Positions 44,412 to 52,946 are shown, numbered from the stretch's first letter. The stretch is 64,000 bases of DNA from G965240365 sp965240365 (GCA_965240365.1 OZ251218.1:124001-188000), one strand, 5' to 3'. Notes: a model not told the origin generated them from the sequence alone. Program-made: numbers and translations.

Positions 44412-45401
44412 TCAGGCATCGACCGCATAGGGCAGGTCCAGCCGGGTCAATGCCTGGTTTGAATCCGGTCCCGGGAATAGCGGTTGTTGGAGGCTGTCCA
44501 GTTGCACTACGGCCAGGGCATAAGCGCTCTGGCCGGGCGCCGTGGCATTGATGATATCGCCGACCGCGTTGTTCAGGCCCTTTTGATAAATCCTGCCGCC
44601 GGCATGCAACCCGGTCTCGGCCTTGAACAGGGCCATGCGTTTTTTCAGTTTGCCGCGATAGTGCAGGCGGGCGATGACTTCCTGCCCCGGATAACAGCCT
44701 TTTTGATAGCTGAGGCCCGGCAGGAGATCCAGATTTAACATCTGCGGCAGAAACCGCGCCTGTGTTTCCGGGCCGACCCAGGGGACCCCGGCTTGAATAT
44801 CAAGTTGCTCCCAGAGACGGCTGCCGGCCAGTTGCGGTTTGTCCGCAAGGGTAGCCAGGGCCGCGGCGATGGCCCCGGCCGCGCCGGCCAGCAGGTAGCG
44901 GTTTGCCCCGGCCGGCAACGCGACCGCGGTCAATCCCTCGATATCGGCCAGCCGGCCGGTATCGAGGCGGGTATTGGCAATGCCGAGCAGCGCCAGTTGC
45001 CCGGAGCGGTCATTGATGCTGACAGCGGAGCGCAGCACGTAGAGACCCAGGCGTTTTTGCACCGGCGCTTTAAGGGACGCCTTGCAAAGCAAAAGGTATC
45101 CGCTGTCGCGCCGTATGACGATGAAGTTGCTGATGACCTGGCCTTTGGGGTTACACCATGCCGAAAACTGGCTGCCGTTGACTGCCAGCGCATTTAAGTC
45201 ATTGCTAAGCTGGTTTTGCAGAAAGGCGCGGGCGTCCTGGCCGCTGACTTCGAGCGTTGCAAAACCGCTCAACGGGCAGGCGATGGGCCTGGTTATCAGC
45301 GTTTCCGGTTCATGGCCCGTGTTTATAAACTCGATCGCGCCGTCAGCGCCGATGGCGGCCCCCTGCTCCCCGAGAAAACGGCGCCATGCGTCCGCCATCA
45401 T
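44412..45401 (-). CDS. ygfZ: folate-binding YgfZ protein (Fe-S cluster maintenance)
   Basis: 329 residues in the GcvT-like fold. The diagnostic YgfZ signature KGCYPGQEVIARLHYRGK is at about residues 233-250, with LNLDLLPGLSYQ before it and the N-terminal LSGFATLEVSGQDARAFLQNQLSND. YgfZ uses tetrahydrofolate to support assembly or repair of Fe-S enzymes, succinate dehydrogenase among them. It follows sdhE by 6 bases, so it is probably the last gene of the sdh operon. Confidence 0.95.
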   Translation of the reverse strand: MMADAWRRFLGEQGAAIGADGAIEFINTGHEPETLITRPIACPLSGFATLEVSGQDARAFLQNQLSNDLNALAVNGSQFSAWCNPKGQVISNFIVIRRDSGYLLLCKASLKAPVQKRLGLYVLRSAVSINDRSGQLALLGIANTRLDTGRLADIEGLTAVALPAGANRYLLAGAAGAIAAALATLADKPQLAGSRLWEQLDIQAGVPWVGPETQARFLPQMLNLDLLPGLSYQKGCYPGQEVIARLHYRGKLKKRMALFKAETGLHAGGRIYQKGLNNAVGDIINATAPGQSAYALAVVQLDSLQQPLFPGPDSNQALTRLDLPYAVDA

Positions 45402-45407
45402 GGCCGC

Positions 45408-45650
45408 TCAGTCCATCTGCCTGGATTGGCGCAGCAGATCAATAATCCGCCGCAATTCGGCGCTGCCCGGTTTTTCCTTGCCCATCAGCCAGTTCAGGAT
45501 GTCGAGGTCGGATTCATCCAGCAGGGCCCTGAACAGGCGTTGATCGGATTCGGGCAGGCCATCATAGCAGCGGGTCAGGAAGTCTTGCAGCACGATGTCC
45601 ATTTCACGGATACCGCGGCGGCAGCGCCAGAGCAGACGGGAATTTGCCAT
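45408..45650 (-). CDS. sdhE: succinate dehydrogenase flavinylation factor SdhE
   Basis: 80 residues from MANSRLLWRCRRGIREMD; a longer frame starts inside sdhB. The RGxxE motif (RRGIRE) that contacts SdhA is intact, and LPESDQRLFRALLDESDLDILNWL matches the family. SdhE promotes covalent FAD attachment to SdhA. It lies 7 bases after sdhB in the same operon. Confidence 0.96.
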   Translation of the reverse strand: MANSRLLWRCRRGIREMDIVLQDFLTRCYDGLPESDQRLFRALLDESDLDILNWLMGKEKPGSAELRRIIDLLRQSRQMD

Positions 45651-45657
45651 GCCTGCC

Positions 45658-46443
45658 TCAGCCGATGCGCGCCACCATGAGTTTTTTAATCTCGGCAATG
45701 GCCTTGGCCGGATTCAATCCCTTGGGGCAGGTGTTGGTGCAGTTCATAATGGTGTGACAGCGGTACAGGCGAAATGGATCTTCCAGATTATCCAGCCGTT
45801 CGTTGGTGAATTCATCGCGGCTGTCCGCGATCCAGCGATAGGCCTGCAACAGGATGGCCGGGCCCAGGTAGCGGTCGCCGTTCCACCAGTAACTCGGGCA
45901 ACTGGTGGAGCAGCAGGCGCACAGGATACATTCATACAGGCCGTCCAGCTTTGCCCGTTCCGGCTTGGATTGCAGCCGTTCGCCCTCGGCCGGCGGCTCG
46001 CTGCGGGTCTGCATCCAGGGCTTGACCGAGGCGTATTGTTCATAGAAGTGCGTGAGGTCGGGCACCAGGTCCTTGACTATCGGCATGTGCGGCAGGGGAT
46101 AAATCGGAATATCGCCGGAGAAGGCCTCAATCGCGCGGGTGCAGGCCAGCGTGTTGGTGCCGCCGATATTCATCGCGCAGGAACCGCAGATCCCCTCCCG
46201 GCAGGAGCGGCGGAAGGTCAGGGTCGAATCGATCTCGTTTTTGATATGGATAATGGCGTCCAGCACCATCGGCCCGCAGTTATCGAGGTTGATCTCGTAG
46301 CTGTCCATGCGCGGATTTTCGCCCTTGTCCGGGTCCCAGCGATAGATACGAAAGGTCTTTTTGCGTTTTGCGCCATTGGCGCCGTTGAAGGCGCGGCCGG
46401 GTTTTATTCTGGAATGTCTGGGCAGGGTGAATTTGGCCATCAC
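45658..46443 (-). CDS. sdhB: succinate dehydrogenase iron-sulfur subunit
   Basis: 261 residues. Plant-type ferredoxin domain with SCREGICGSCAMNIGG and TLACTR ([2Fe-2S]), then CILCACCSTSCPSYWW and CTNTCPKG ligands for [4Fe-4S] and [3Fe-4S]. It passes electrons from SdhA to the quinone site. Twelve bases downstream of sdhA. Confidence 0.97.
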   Translation of the reverse strand: MMAKFTLPRHSRIKPGRAFNGANGAKRKKTFRIYRWDPDKGENPRMDSYEINLDNCGPMVLDAIIHIKNEIDSTLTFRRSCREGICGSCAMNIGGTNTLACTRAIEAFSGDIPIYPLPHMPIVKDLVPDLTHFYEQYASVKPWMQTRSEPPAEGERLQSKPERAKLDGLYECILCACCSTSCPSYWWNGDRYLGPAILLQAYRWIADSRDEFTNERLDNLEDPFRLYRCHTIMNCTNTCPKGLNPAKAIAEIKKLMVARIG

Positions 46444-46455
46444 AAACCTCCTCTC

Positions 46456-48243
46456 TCAGTAAACCCGCTTCTTGGGCGGGAACACCTCGACCTCATCGGT
46501 CAGGGTGCGCATATGCACGGGCCGGTACTCAAAGCACGCCTCGCCGCGCTCATTCAGGCTGGCCAGGGTATGCCGCATCCACCGCTTATCGTCCCGCTCC
46601 GGGAAGTCCTCCCGCGCATGGGCGCCGCGGCTCTCTTCGCGGTGCAGGGCCGAATGGATGCTGGTCAGCGCGCAGCGCAGCAGATTGTCAAGTTCCAGGG
46701 TCTCGACCAGGTCGGTGTTCCAGATAAGCCCCTTGTCCTCGACCCTGACCTCGGCATACGCCGCCCAAATCTCGCGCATCTTGTCAATGCCCTGTTGCAA
46801 TGTGGCGCCGCTGCGAAAGACGGCCGCGTCATTCTGCATGGTGCGCTGCATATTATTGCGAATCTCGGCCGTGGCAATGCTGCCCTGCTTGTGCCGGAGC
46901 GTGTCAAAGCGGTCAATGGCGTCCTCCCCGGCCCCGTTCAGCGGCTTGTGCGGCGCGTTGGGCTTGAGGGTCTCGGCGCAGTAATCGGCCGCGGCCCGGC
47001 CAAACACGATGAGGTCCAGCAGGGAGTTGGACCCCAGCCGGTTGGCCCCGTGCACCGAGACACAGGCCGCCTCGCCGATGGCCATGAGCCCCTCGATAAT
47101 CGCGTCCGGGTCGCCGTCCTTGAGTTGCACTACCTGCCCCCGGTAGTTGGTCTGAATGCCGCCCATGTTGTAGTGCACGGTCGGAATCACCGGAATCGGC
47201 TGACGGGTGACATCAACCCCGGCAAAGATGCGGGCCGACTCGGCGATGCCCGGCAGCCGCTCCTGAATGACCTCAGGGCCAAGGTGTTCAAGGTGCAGGT
47301 GGATATGGTCCTGGTGGGGCCCCACGCCCCGGCCCTCGCGGATTTCAAGCGTCATGGCCCGGCTGACCACATCGCGCGAGGCCAGGTCTTTGGCCGAAGG
47401 CGCATAGCGCTCCATGAAACGCTCGCCCGCCGCATTGGTCAGATAGCCGCCCTCGCCGCGCACGCCCTCGGTAATCAGACAGCCCGAACCGTAGATGCCG
47501 GTCGGGTGAAACTGAATGAACTCCATGTCCTGCAACGGCAGACCGGCCCGCAACACCATGCCGTTGCCGTCCCCCGTGCAGGTATGGGCCGAGGTGGCCG
47601 AGAAGTAGGCCCGCCCGTAGCCACCCGTGGCCAGCACCACCTGATGGGCGCGGAAACGGTGAAACGCCCCTTTGGCCAAATCCCAGGCCATCACCCCACG
47701 GCAGACCCCGGACGTATCCAGGATCAGGTCCAGCGCAAAATATTCTATGTAGAATTCAGCCTGATGCTTCAGCGATTGCTGATACAGCGTGTGCAGAATC
47801 GCATGGCCGGTCCGATCCGCCGCCGCGCAGGTGCGCTGCGCGGCGCCTTCGCCGTAACGGGTGGTCATGCCGCCGAACGGCCGCTGATAAATTTTGCCAT
47901 CTTCGGTGCGCGAGAAGGGCACGCCCTGATGCTCCAGTTCAAGCACGGCCGGCGCCGCCTCGCGGCACATGTATTCAATCGCGTCCTGATCCCCCAGCCA
48001 GTCCGAACCCTTGACCGTGTCATACATATGCCAGCGCCAGTCATCCGGCCCCATGTTGCCGAGCGAGGCGCTCATCCCCCCCTGGGCCGCGACCGTATGA
48101 CTGCGGGTCGGAAAGACCTTGCTGAGGCAGGCCGTCTTCAGACCCTTGGCGGCCATGCCGAAGGTGGCCCGCAGACCCGCCCCGCCCGCGCCCACCACCA
48201 CCACATCGTGCCGATGCTCAATGATTTCATACGACTTTGCCAT
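46456..48243 (-). CDS. sdhA: succinate dehydrogenase flavoprotein subunit
   Basis: 595 residues, usual length. FAD motif DVVVVGAGGAGLRATFGMA, the covalent-FAD His in RSHTVAAQGGMSASLGN, the capping and catalytic region around HPTGIYGSGCLITEGVRGEG, and the C-terminal VHMRTLTDEVEVFPPKKRVY typical of SdhA. It oxidises succinate to fumarate. Large ORFs on the opposite strand are high-GC shadows. Confidence 0.98.
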   Translation of the reverse strand: MAKSYEIIEHRHDVVVVGAGGAGLRATFGMAAKGLKTACLSKVFPTRSHTVAAQGGMSASLGNMGPDDWRWHMYDTVKGSDWLGDQDAIEYMCREAAPAVLELEHQGVPFSRTEDGKIYQRPFGGMTTRYGEGAAQRTCAAADRTGHAILHTLYQQSLKHQAEFYIEYFALDLILDTSGVCRGVMAWDLAKGAFHRFRAHQVVLATGGYGRAYFSATSAHTCTGDGNGMVLRAGLPLQDMEFIQFHPTGIYGSGCLITEGVRGEGGYLTNAAGERFMERYAPSAKDLASRDVVSRAMTLEIREGRGVGPHQDHIHLHLEHLGPEVIQERLPGIAESARIFAGVDVTRQPIPVIPTVHYNMGGIQTNYRGQVVQLKDGDPDAIIEGLMAIGEAACVSVHGANRLGSNSLLDLIVFGRAAADYCAETLKPNAPHKPLNGAGEDAIDRFDTLRHKQGSIATAEIRNNMQRTMQNDAAVFRSGATLQQGIDKMREIWAAYAEVRVEDKGLIWNTDLVETLELDNLLRCALTSIHSALHREESRGAHAREDFPERDDKRWMRHTLASLNERGEACFEYRPVHMRTLTDEVEVFPPKKRVY

Positions 48244-48262
48244 GCTGGCTCTCAGCCTGTTT

Positions 48263-48643
48263 TTACCATTGCAGATATACCTTCAGGATCGCAAGCGCCG
48301 CGCCGAGGGCGGCGCTTGCCATGAGCAGCCTGACCAGCCTTAAACAGGTATTCCGAGGCCATTCCGAGGCGATGTAATCTTCAATCACGACCTGCATCCC
48401 GAGCGCAGCGTGATAATAAAGCAGGAGTATGAAGCTCAGCATCAATGCCGCATTCAGCGGCCGTTCGAACCAGGCGCTGACGGCGTTATAATCGGCGTCG
48501 CCGAGGGCGGACAGGGAATAGACAAACCAGAGGCTGAATGGCGCGAGCAAAATGGCGCTCAGGCGTTGCACACACCAGTGTTGCACGCCATGCCCGGCCG
48601 CCACGAGCCCGCGAATCTTGGCCGCCGCCGTTTTCAGGTTCAT
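48263..48643 (-). CDS. sdhD: succinate dehydrogenase membrane anchor subunit SdhD
   Basis: 126 residues, three membrane helices. HWCVQRLSAILLAPFSLWFV holds the quinone-site Arg/Ser region, and LLLYYHAALGMQVVIEDYI carries the heme b His and the Asp-Tyr pair. Overlaps sdhC by 4 bases. Confidence 0.94.
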   Translation of the reverse strand: MNLKTAAAKIRGLVAAGHGVQHWCVQRLSAILLAPFSLWFVYSLSALGDADYNAVSAWFERPLNAALMLSFILLLYYHAALGMQVVIEDYIASEWPRNTCLRLVRLLMASAALGAALAILKVYLQW

Positions 48644-49023
48644 AACAGCAGGCCCGCGCCGAGGGTCAAAAGCGTCAGGATTAAGGCCGCAATCAGCGTG
48701 GCATAGGCGGATTTATAAGTGGTCGAGATGTCAAGACCCAGCCCCATATCCCAGCACAAATGCCGGATCCCGTTACAAAGATGGTAATAAAGCGAAAACA
48801 CGAAGGCGGCCAGCAGGAGCTTGCCGTACCAGGCGCCGAGATGCGCCTGCACCCGGTTAAAGACCGGTTCACCGGCGGCCAGCGCGACCAGCCAGGCGCT
48901 GAACAGCAGCGCGCCGAAGCTCAGAAAAACGCCCGTGGCCCGGTGGGTGATGGAAAACACCGAGGTAATCTGCGGCTTGTAGATCTGCAGGTGGGGTGAT
49001 AACGGCTGTTTCACCGAAAACAT
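48640..49023 (-). CDS. sdhC: succinate dehydrogenase cytochrome b556 subunit SdhC
   Basis: 127 residues from MFSVKQPLSPHLQIYKPQIT, set by an AGAGGA ribosome site; a longer frame to 49110 runs upstream without one. Three membrane helices, SITHRATGVFLSFG with the quinone-site Ser, and the heme-ligand motif YYHLCNGIRHLCWDMG. Second gene of the operon after the DUF1674 gene. Confidence 0.95.
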   Translation of the reverse strand: MFSVKQPLSPHLQIYKPQITSVFSITHRATGVFLSFGALLFSAWLVALAAGEPVFNRVQAHLGAWYGKLLLAAFVFSLYYHLCNGIRHLCWDMGLGLDISTTYKSAYATLIAALILTLLTLGAGLLL

Positions 49024-49094
49024 GTTATATCCTCTTTGGCTTGAATGCCAGCGGTTCGGGCCGATGGGATACTTAAAACCGGGCGCGGCCCGGT

Positions 49095-49241
49095 TTAGAA
49101 GTCTATGCAACGGCCTTTCTTTTCCCAGTCGCCATAGCGGGTCGGCTCAGGCCCCGGCGGACCGCCGATTTCTTTTTGCTTGACGGTTTTTTGCGGGGTT
49201 TTGGCGCGTTTTTTGTTATTTTGATCCGGTTTTTTTTTCAT
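49095..49241 (-). CDS. DUF1674/SDHAF4-like succinate dehydrogenase assembly factor
   Basis: 48 residues starting MKKKPDQNNKK, with a basic N-terminus and the conserved C-terminal signature GGPPGPEPTRYGDWEKKGR followed by CIDF. This is the DUF1674 family, whose eukaryotic member SDHAF4 protects flavinylated SdhA and helps join it to SdhB. Placement 71 bases upstream of sdhC on the same strand supports that role here. The longer upstream frame (to 49418) is non-conserved and overlaps the divergent gene. Confidence 0.9.
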   Translation of the reverse strand: MKKKPDQNNKKRAKTPQKTVKQKEIGGPPGPEPTRYGDWEKKGRCIDF

Positions 49242-49289
49242 ATCGCTGTAGCGGGCATGATGTCCCGGTTTTGTTGCAATGCAAGATAA

Positions 49290-49295
49290 ATTATA
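49290..49295 (-). promoter_or_regulatory. putative -10 box of the sdh operon
   Basis: TATAAT on the minus strand, about 50 bases before the DUF1674 gene start. No clear -35 hexamer at 16-18 bases, so an activator-dependent promoter is possible. Confidence 0.35.
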
Positions 49296-49366
49296 CTGGT
49301 TTTCGGGTGTTTGTGTATCAGTATCTTTGCCCGGCCGGCGGATTGCAAGACAAGCACAGGCAAGAC

Positions 49367-49810
49367 ATGGACAGCGACAATAACCCCTTTTTAAACAATC
49401 TGCGGCTGCCGGCGGCAATGCCGCCCGCCATTCTGTACGGGCTGGTGAGCTTGCATATTATCTCGCTAATCATGCCCTGGTGCAGCGGCCTCGCCCTGGT
49501 CTATAAATTGCTATGGACGGGTGTGCCGCTTTTTGGTTGTGTCTGGTGTCTCTACCGCTATTCCGGCGGCCTGCATGGGGATCGGCCGCAATGGCTGGTC
49601 TTGCTTGGCGACAATAGCTGGCAGGTCGTCATGCAGTCCGGCAACACGCACGCGGCCGTGCTCGAATCGCCCATGTACCTGCATCCACGACTGACCATCA
49701 TCCGGCTCCGCTACGCGGGCCGGCAACGCGACTTCATATTTACCCGGCAGGCGCTGGCCGAGGGTGTCTTCCGGCGCTTGCGCGTCAGATTGAAATACAG
49801 TGTGGATTAA
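49367..49810 (+). CDS. ygfX: YgfX/CptA-family membrane protein
   Basis: 147 residues from MDSDNNPFLNNLRLP. Two adjacent hydrophobic helices (about 22-65), then the YgfX-type C-terminal domain (WLVLLGDNSWQVVMQSGNTH, LTIIRLRYAGRQRDFIF, LAEGVFRRLRVRLKYS). In enterobacteria ygfX is co-transcribed with sdhE and has been described as a toxin-like or SdhE-associated protein. Here it is divergent from the sdh operon, which strengthens the assignment. Sequence similarity is modest, as is usual for this family. Confidence 0.75.
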   Translation: MDSDNNPFLNNLRLPAAMPPAILYGLVSLHIISLIMPWCSGLALVYKLLWTGVPLFGCVWCLYRYSGGLHGDRPQWLVLLGDNSWQVVMQSGNTHAAVLESPMYLHPRLTIIRLRYAGRQRDFIFTRQALAEGVFRRLRVRLKYSVD

Positions 49811-49906
49811 GAGGGCGCTACGGAAAGACGGCAATCGGCCCCGGCCGGAGCAGAAACCTGATAAATCAAAACCGCATAAGAGACCCGCAGGCTTCTGGTT
49901 TCATTT

Positions 49907-50554
49907 TCAAGCATATTCCTTTGGGCAACGGGCGGCAGCTTCAGAAACGGCCCAGACATGAGCCGTTTCCTCGGCATACTTTTCCAGTGCATCCTCCATC
50001 CAGGCCGGCATATCGGCCTGTTTCAGGGCTTCAAAGTCGGCCACTGTCAGTTTCTTTTGGATGGTCCTGACCACATCAGCATCGACCATGCGTTTTCCCA
50101 GGCACCACAGGGCCGAGAGCGCAAAGCCCGGACGCTGCCCGGCCATCTGAAGTTTGCGGGGGCTGACGTGTTTGAGCTTAACAGGCAGTTTGCCAATCCT
50201 GAATTCCCGGCTCGGACCGCTGGTCCAGAAGATCGGCACGAGGGGCATCTGAGTGCATAGACCGAGGCGATTGACCGCCGCCGCCCCCTGCTTCTGAATC
50301 GTCTCGCCACGCTCCCTTGCCAGGACCTTCACAATTTCATCCACACCGGGCATGACGTAGCCGACATAACGGCTTTTCCTGGGGCGCACGAACATGCCCC
50401 GGAAGATCCGCCGGATTATGCCTTCCTTGACCAAACGGGACAGTGTCCTGTTCACCTGCGCCCTGGAACCCAGCTTGAGGAGTCCTTTGTTGGTAAACGG
50501 CGTTCCCTTCGGGATTTGCAGCACATGCTTACGGATTGTCCTGGCGGTGCTCAT
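49907..50554 (-). CDS. DUF6088/AbiEi antitoxin-like DNA-binding protein, no toxin partner
   Basis: 215 residues: N-terminal winged-helix region (GTPFTNKGLLKLGSRAQVNRTLSRLVKEGIIRRI, split here by domain not by gap) and a C-terminal domain with PVKLKHVSPRKLQM, as in type IV antitoxins AbiEi and DUF6088 proteins. These repress their own operon and neutralise a nucleotidyltransferase toxin. No AbiEii-type gene lies on either side, so it is orphan or acts as a regulator. A run of ten C (50631-50640) sits 77-86 bases upstream of its start. Confidence 0.75.
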   Translation of the reverse strand: MSTARTIRKHVLQIPKGTPFTNKGLLKLGSRAQVNRTLSRLVKEGIIRRIFRGMFVRPRKSRYVGYVMPGVDEIVKVLARERGETIQKQGAAAVNRLGLCTQMPLVPIFWTSGPSREFRIGKLPVKLKHVSPRKLQMAGQRPGFALSALWCLGKRMVDADVVRTIQKKLTVADFEALKQADMPAWMEDALEKYAEETAHVWAVSEAAARCPKEYA

Positions 50555-50630
50555 AGTGTCATTCTCAATATAAGTCAGAAAAACGGGGAAGAGTTCTGAT
50601 GCCTTGCCGCCCGGATTGTTCAGAGTTTAA

Positions 50631-50640
50631 CCCCCCCCCC
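50631..50640. repeat. poly-C tract of ten
   Basis: Homopolymer in the gap between the divergently placed AbiEi-like start (50554) and the end of the squalene-synthase-like gene (50677). Length-variable C tracts of this size often mediate phase variation when located in promoters. Confidence 0.8.
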
Positions 50641-50676
50641 TTTCGGACGCTCCGGCAAACATTTTTCAGGGTTTTC

Positions 50677-51519
50677 CTAAAAATACTTGAGTTTCAAATG
50701 AGTAAACCAGGCGAGCCGGAGTTTGTGCAGGGGCGTCAGAACGGTCTTTTTTGTCAACAAGTCGGCGCCGTCGGCCTTGATCTCCTTGGCCAGTTGTAAT
50801 CCGAGCCGATTCAGTATCAGTATATGTTTCAGCCGCAGGCGGCAGGCTTTGGGTATCTGTCGAGAGGCCTCTTTTAAGCCGCGCATTATCTGTTCCAGGA
50901 GCGGCGCAAATATATCATTCTGGCCGCGGCCGGGATCGGCTTTTACAGCAAGCAGTTCGGCATGAGGGAGCCGCTCTTTGGGCACAATACAACGCGAGGG
51001 GTTGATGTAAATATGCGGCTGTTGCAGGCAGGACAGGTAGCCATAAAGCGCCCCTGATCGGCACAACAACGCCAGCAGCGGTTTGTCCCTGATCCCGGCA
51101 AGCCGCCCGTACTGACCCCAGAGCGCCCCCGCATTGGGCTCAAACAGGCGCACACAGCGCTCAAAGGAGTCCGGCTGTTCGATATAAAGCAGGCTCTCAA
51201 AATGCGCAACAACGGCCAGCAGGCCGGTTTCGGGAATGACATCAGTCAGCCCGCCGGCCAGCCATTGCCGGGTCACGGGGTGGCGCGGCTGCCGCTGGTA
51301 CAGGCGCCCGATCTCTTCCTGCCACCAGCGAAATTTGACCTGTGCCACGGCCGGCTCGGCGCATTCCGCTATGACATCGGCCAGTTCATGGCTTAACGCG
51401 CCGAGGCCGATGATGCCTGGTTTGCCGCGCGCATCGGCAAACAGCGTGGCGTAGTAAAGATCGGAACCCGCCGCCGCGGCCTTCTCGACGCAGTAATCCA
51501 GCGCGACCGGGTCAGGCAC
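50677..51519 (-). CDS. squalene/phytoene synthase-family protein, NDUFAF6-like
   Basis: 280 residues from a GTG at 51519 that overlaps the gph stop by 8 bases; an ATG at 51570 would add 17 residues and deepen the overlap. The isoprenoid-synthase fold is recognisable (LDYCVEKAAAAGSDLYYATL, AVAQVKFRWWQEEIGRLY, YGYLSCL), but the first Asp-rich motif is absent: ALSHELADVIAECAEPA stands where DD-x-x-D is needed. That resembles NDUFAF6-type proteins, which act in respiratory complex I assembly in eukaryotes and alphaproteobacteria. A non-catalytic or assembly role is inferred. Confidence 0.75.
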   Translation of the reverse strand: MPDPVALDYCVEKAAAAGSDLYYATLFADARGKPGIIGLGALSHELADVIAECAEPAVAQVKFRWWQEEIGRLYQRQPRHPVTRQWLAGGLTDVIPETGLLAVVAHFESLLYIEQPDSFERCVRLFEPNAGALWGQYGRLAGIRDKPLLALLCRSGALYGYLSCLQQPHIYINPSRCIVPKERLPHAELLAVKADPGRGQNDIFAPLLEQIMRGLKEASRQIPKACRLRLKHILILNRLGLQLAKEIKADGADLLTKKTVLTPLHKLRLAWFTHLKLKYF

Positions 51520-52186
51520 AAAATTCCCGCAGTCTGGTCCTGATTTCAAGCGGGCTGGCGACGATGCCATCGGCCTGCCAGTTTTCCGGCCTTGCCTCAG
51601 GGGCCAGATAACCGTAAGCGGCGACCAGGGTGCGGGCGCCGGCCCTGCGGCCGGCTTCTATGTCACGTTCGGCATCGCCGATATAGACCGTTTGCGCGGG
51701 CTTTGTATCGGTCAGCGCGCAGGCGTGCAACACCGGCGCCGGATGCGGTTTGCAGTGTTCGAGCGTGTCCCCTGAAACCACACAGGCCGCGCGCTTGTCC
51801 AGTTTCAATTCGCGCAGCAGGGGGGTGGTCAGCCAGGCCGGCTTATTGGTCACGATGCCCCATTTGGCCTCCGCTTCAATGTCGCTTATGACGGCCTCCA
51901 TGCCCTCGAACAAGCGGGTCTCGCGGGCGATATTAGCGGCATAGTGATTCAAAAATTCCGCCCGCAACCCGGCAAAGCCGGCATCGCTTTCTTCGACATC
52001 AAAGGCCAGTTTGAGCATGGCGGCGCTGCCAAGCGAAACAAACGGCCGTATCCGCGCCTGGGGCAGGGCCGGGCGCGCGTATTTGCGGCGAATCGCATTG
52101 AGCGCATGGGCGAGATCCGCGGCGGTATCGGCCAGGGTGCCGTCCAGATCGAACAAAACGGCGCGGATCACGGCCTCAGCCAACAA
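51512..52186 (-). CDS. gph: phosphoglycolate phosphatase (HAD superfamily)
   Basis: 224 residues. HAD motif I DLDGTLADT with both catalytic Asp, motif II/III around IVTNKPAW and KPHPAPVLHA, motif IV GDAERDIEAG. It removes phosphate from 2-phosphoglycolate or a similar small metabolite. The ubiG-gph order and 11-base overlap match many gammaproteobacteria. Confidence 0.93.
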   Translation of the reverse strand: MLAEAVIRAVLFDLDGTLADTAADLAHALNAIRRKYARPALPQARIRPFVSLGSAAMLKLAFDVEESDAGFAGLRAEFLNHYAANIARETRLFEGMEAVISDIEAEAKWGIVTNKPAWLTTPLLRELKLDKRAACVVSGDTLEHCKPHPAPVLHACALTDTKPAQTVYIGDAERDIEAGRRAGARTLVAAYGYLAPEARPENWQADGIVASPLEIRTRLREFCA

Positions 52187-52874
52187 CCGTATCCAGCAGA
52201 TAATTCACATCCGGCCGGTTGTTGAGCGCGCAGTGGCTTAGGAGGGGGTTATAGCGCAGGCCATTGAGCCGGTTTAGTCTCAGGCCGGCGGCATGGCACC
52301 AGTTCACGAGTTCGGACGGGCGGATAAAGTTGCCGTATTGATGCGTGCCCCGGGGGAGCAGTTTGAACAGGTATTCAGCGGCGATCACGCCCAACAGGAA
52401 GGCCTTTAGATTGCGGTTAATCGTGGCAAACATCACATGCGCGCCGGTCTTGCCCATGGCGGCGCAGGCCCTGATGACCGAGACCGGGTCGGGCACATGC
52501 TCAAGCAGTTCCATGCAGGTGATCAGGTCAAAGCGGCCTTTATTTTTTTCCGCATGGCTTTCGGCGGTGCCGGCGCGGTAATCGATCTCCAGCCCGTTTT
52601 CATTCGCATGGGCGGAGGCGACGGCAATATTTTCCTTGCCGGCGTCAATGCCGGTCACGATAGCGCCCTGCCTGGCCATTGCCTCGGCCAGAATCCCGCC
52701 GCCCGTGCCCACATCAAGCACATGCAGACCGGTAAGCGGGCGCTCGGCCATAATAAATTCCAGCCGCGCCGGGTTAATATCGTGCAGTGTCTTGAATGGC
52801 CCCCGGGGGTTCCACCATTCGGCGGCCTTCGCCGAGAACTTTTTGACCTCATGGATATTGGTGTTCTGTTTCAT
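52176..52874 (-). CDS. ubiG: ubiquinone biosynthesis O-methyltransferase UbiG
   Basis: 232 residues. FSAKAAEWWNPRGPFKTLHD at the N-terminus is diagnostic of UbiG; the SAM site is VLDVGTGGGILAEAMA, with ITCMELLEHVPDP and the C-terminal membrane-contact region KLLPRGTHQYGNFIRPSEL. It performs both O-methylations in ubiquinone synthesis at the inner membrane. First gene of ubiG-gph-NDUFAF6-like. Confidence 0.96.
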   Translation of the reverse strand: MKQNTNIHEVKKFSAKAAEWWNPRGPFKTLHDINPARLEFIMAERPLTGLHVLDVGTGGGILAEAMARQGAIVTGIDAGKENIAVASAHANENGLEIDYRAGTAESHAEKNKGRFDLITCMELLEHVPDPVSVIRACAAMGKTGAHVMFATINRNLKAFLLGVIAAEYLFKLLPRGTHQYGNFIRPSELVNWCHAAGLRLNRLNGLRYNPLLSHCALNNRPDVNYLLDTVVG

Positions 52875-52946
52875 TTGATATCGAATGTCGATTCAGCAAG
52901 TGGTTTGAAAGATTTAAGGGCATTCCGGTTAAGCAAGGTAATACCG

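Noticed and set aside
45595..48324. 909-codon open frame on the plus strand across sdhB and sdhA
   Set aside because: Antisense shadow of two certain genes in GC-rich DNA; its translation has no recognisable domain and the sense genes are complete.
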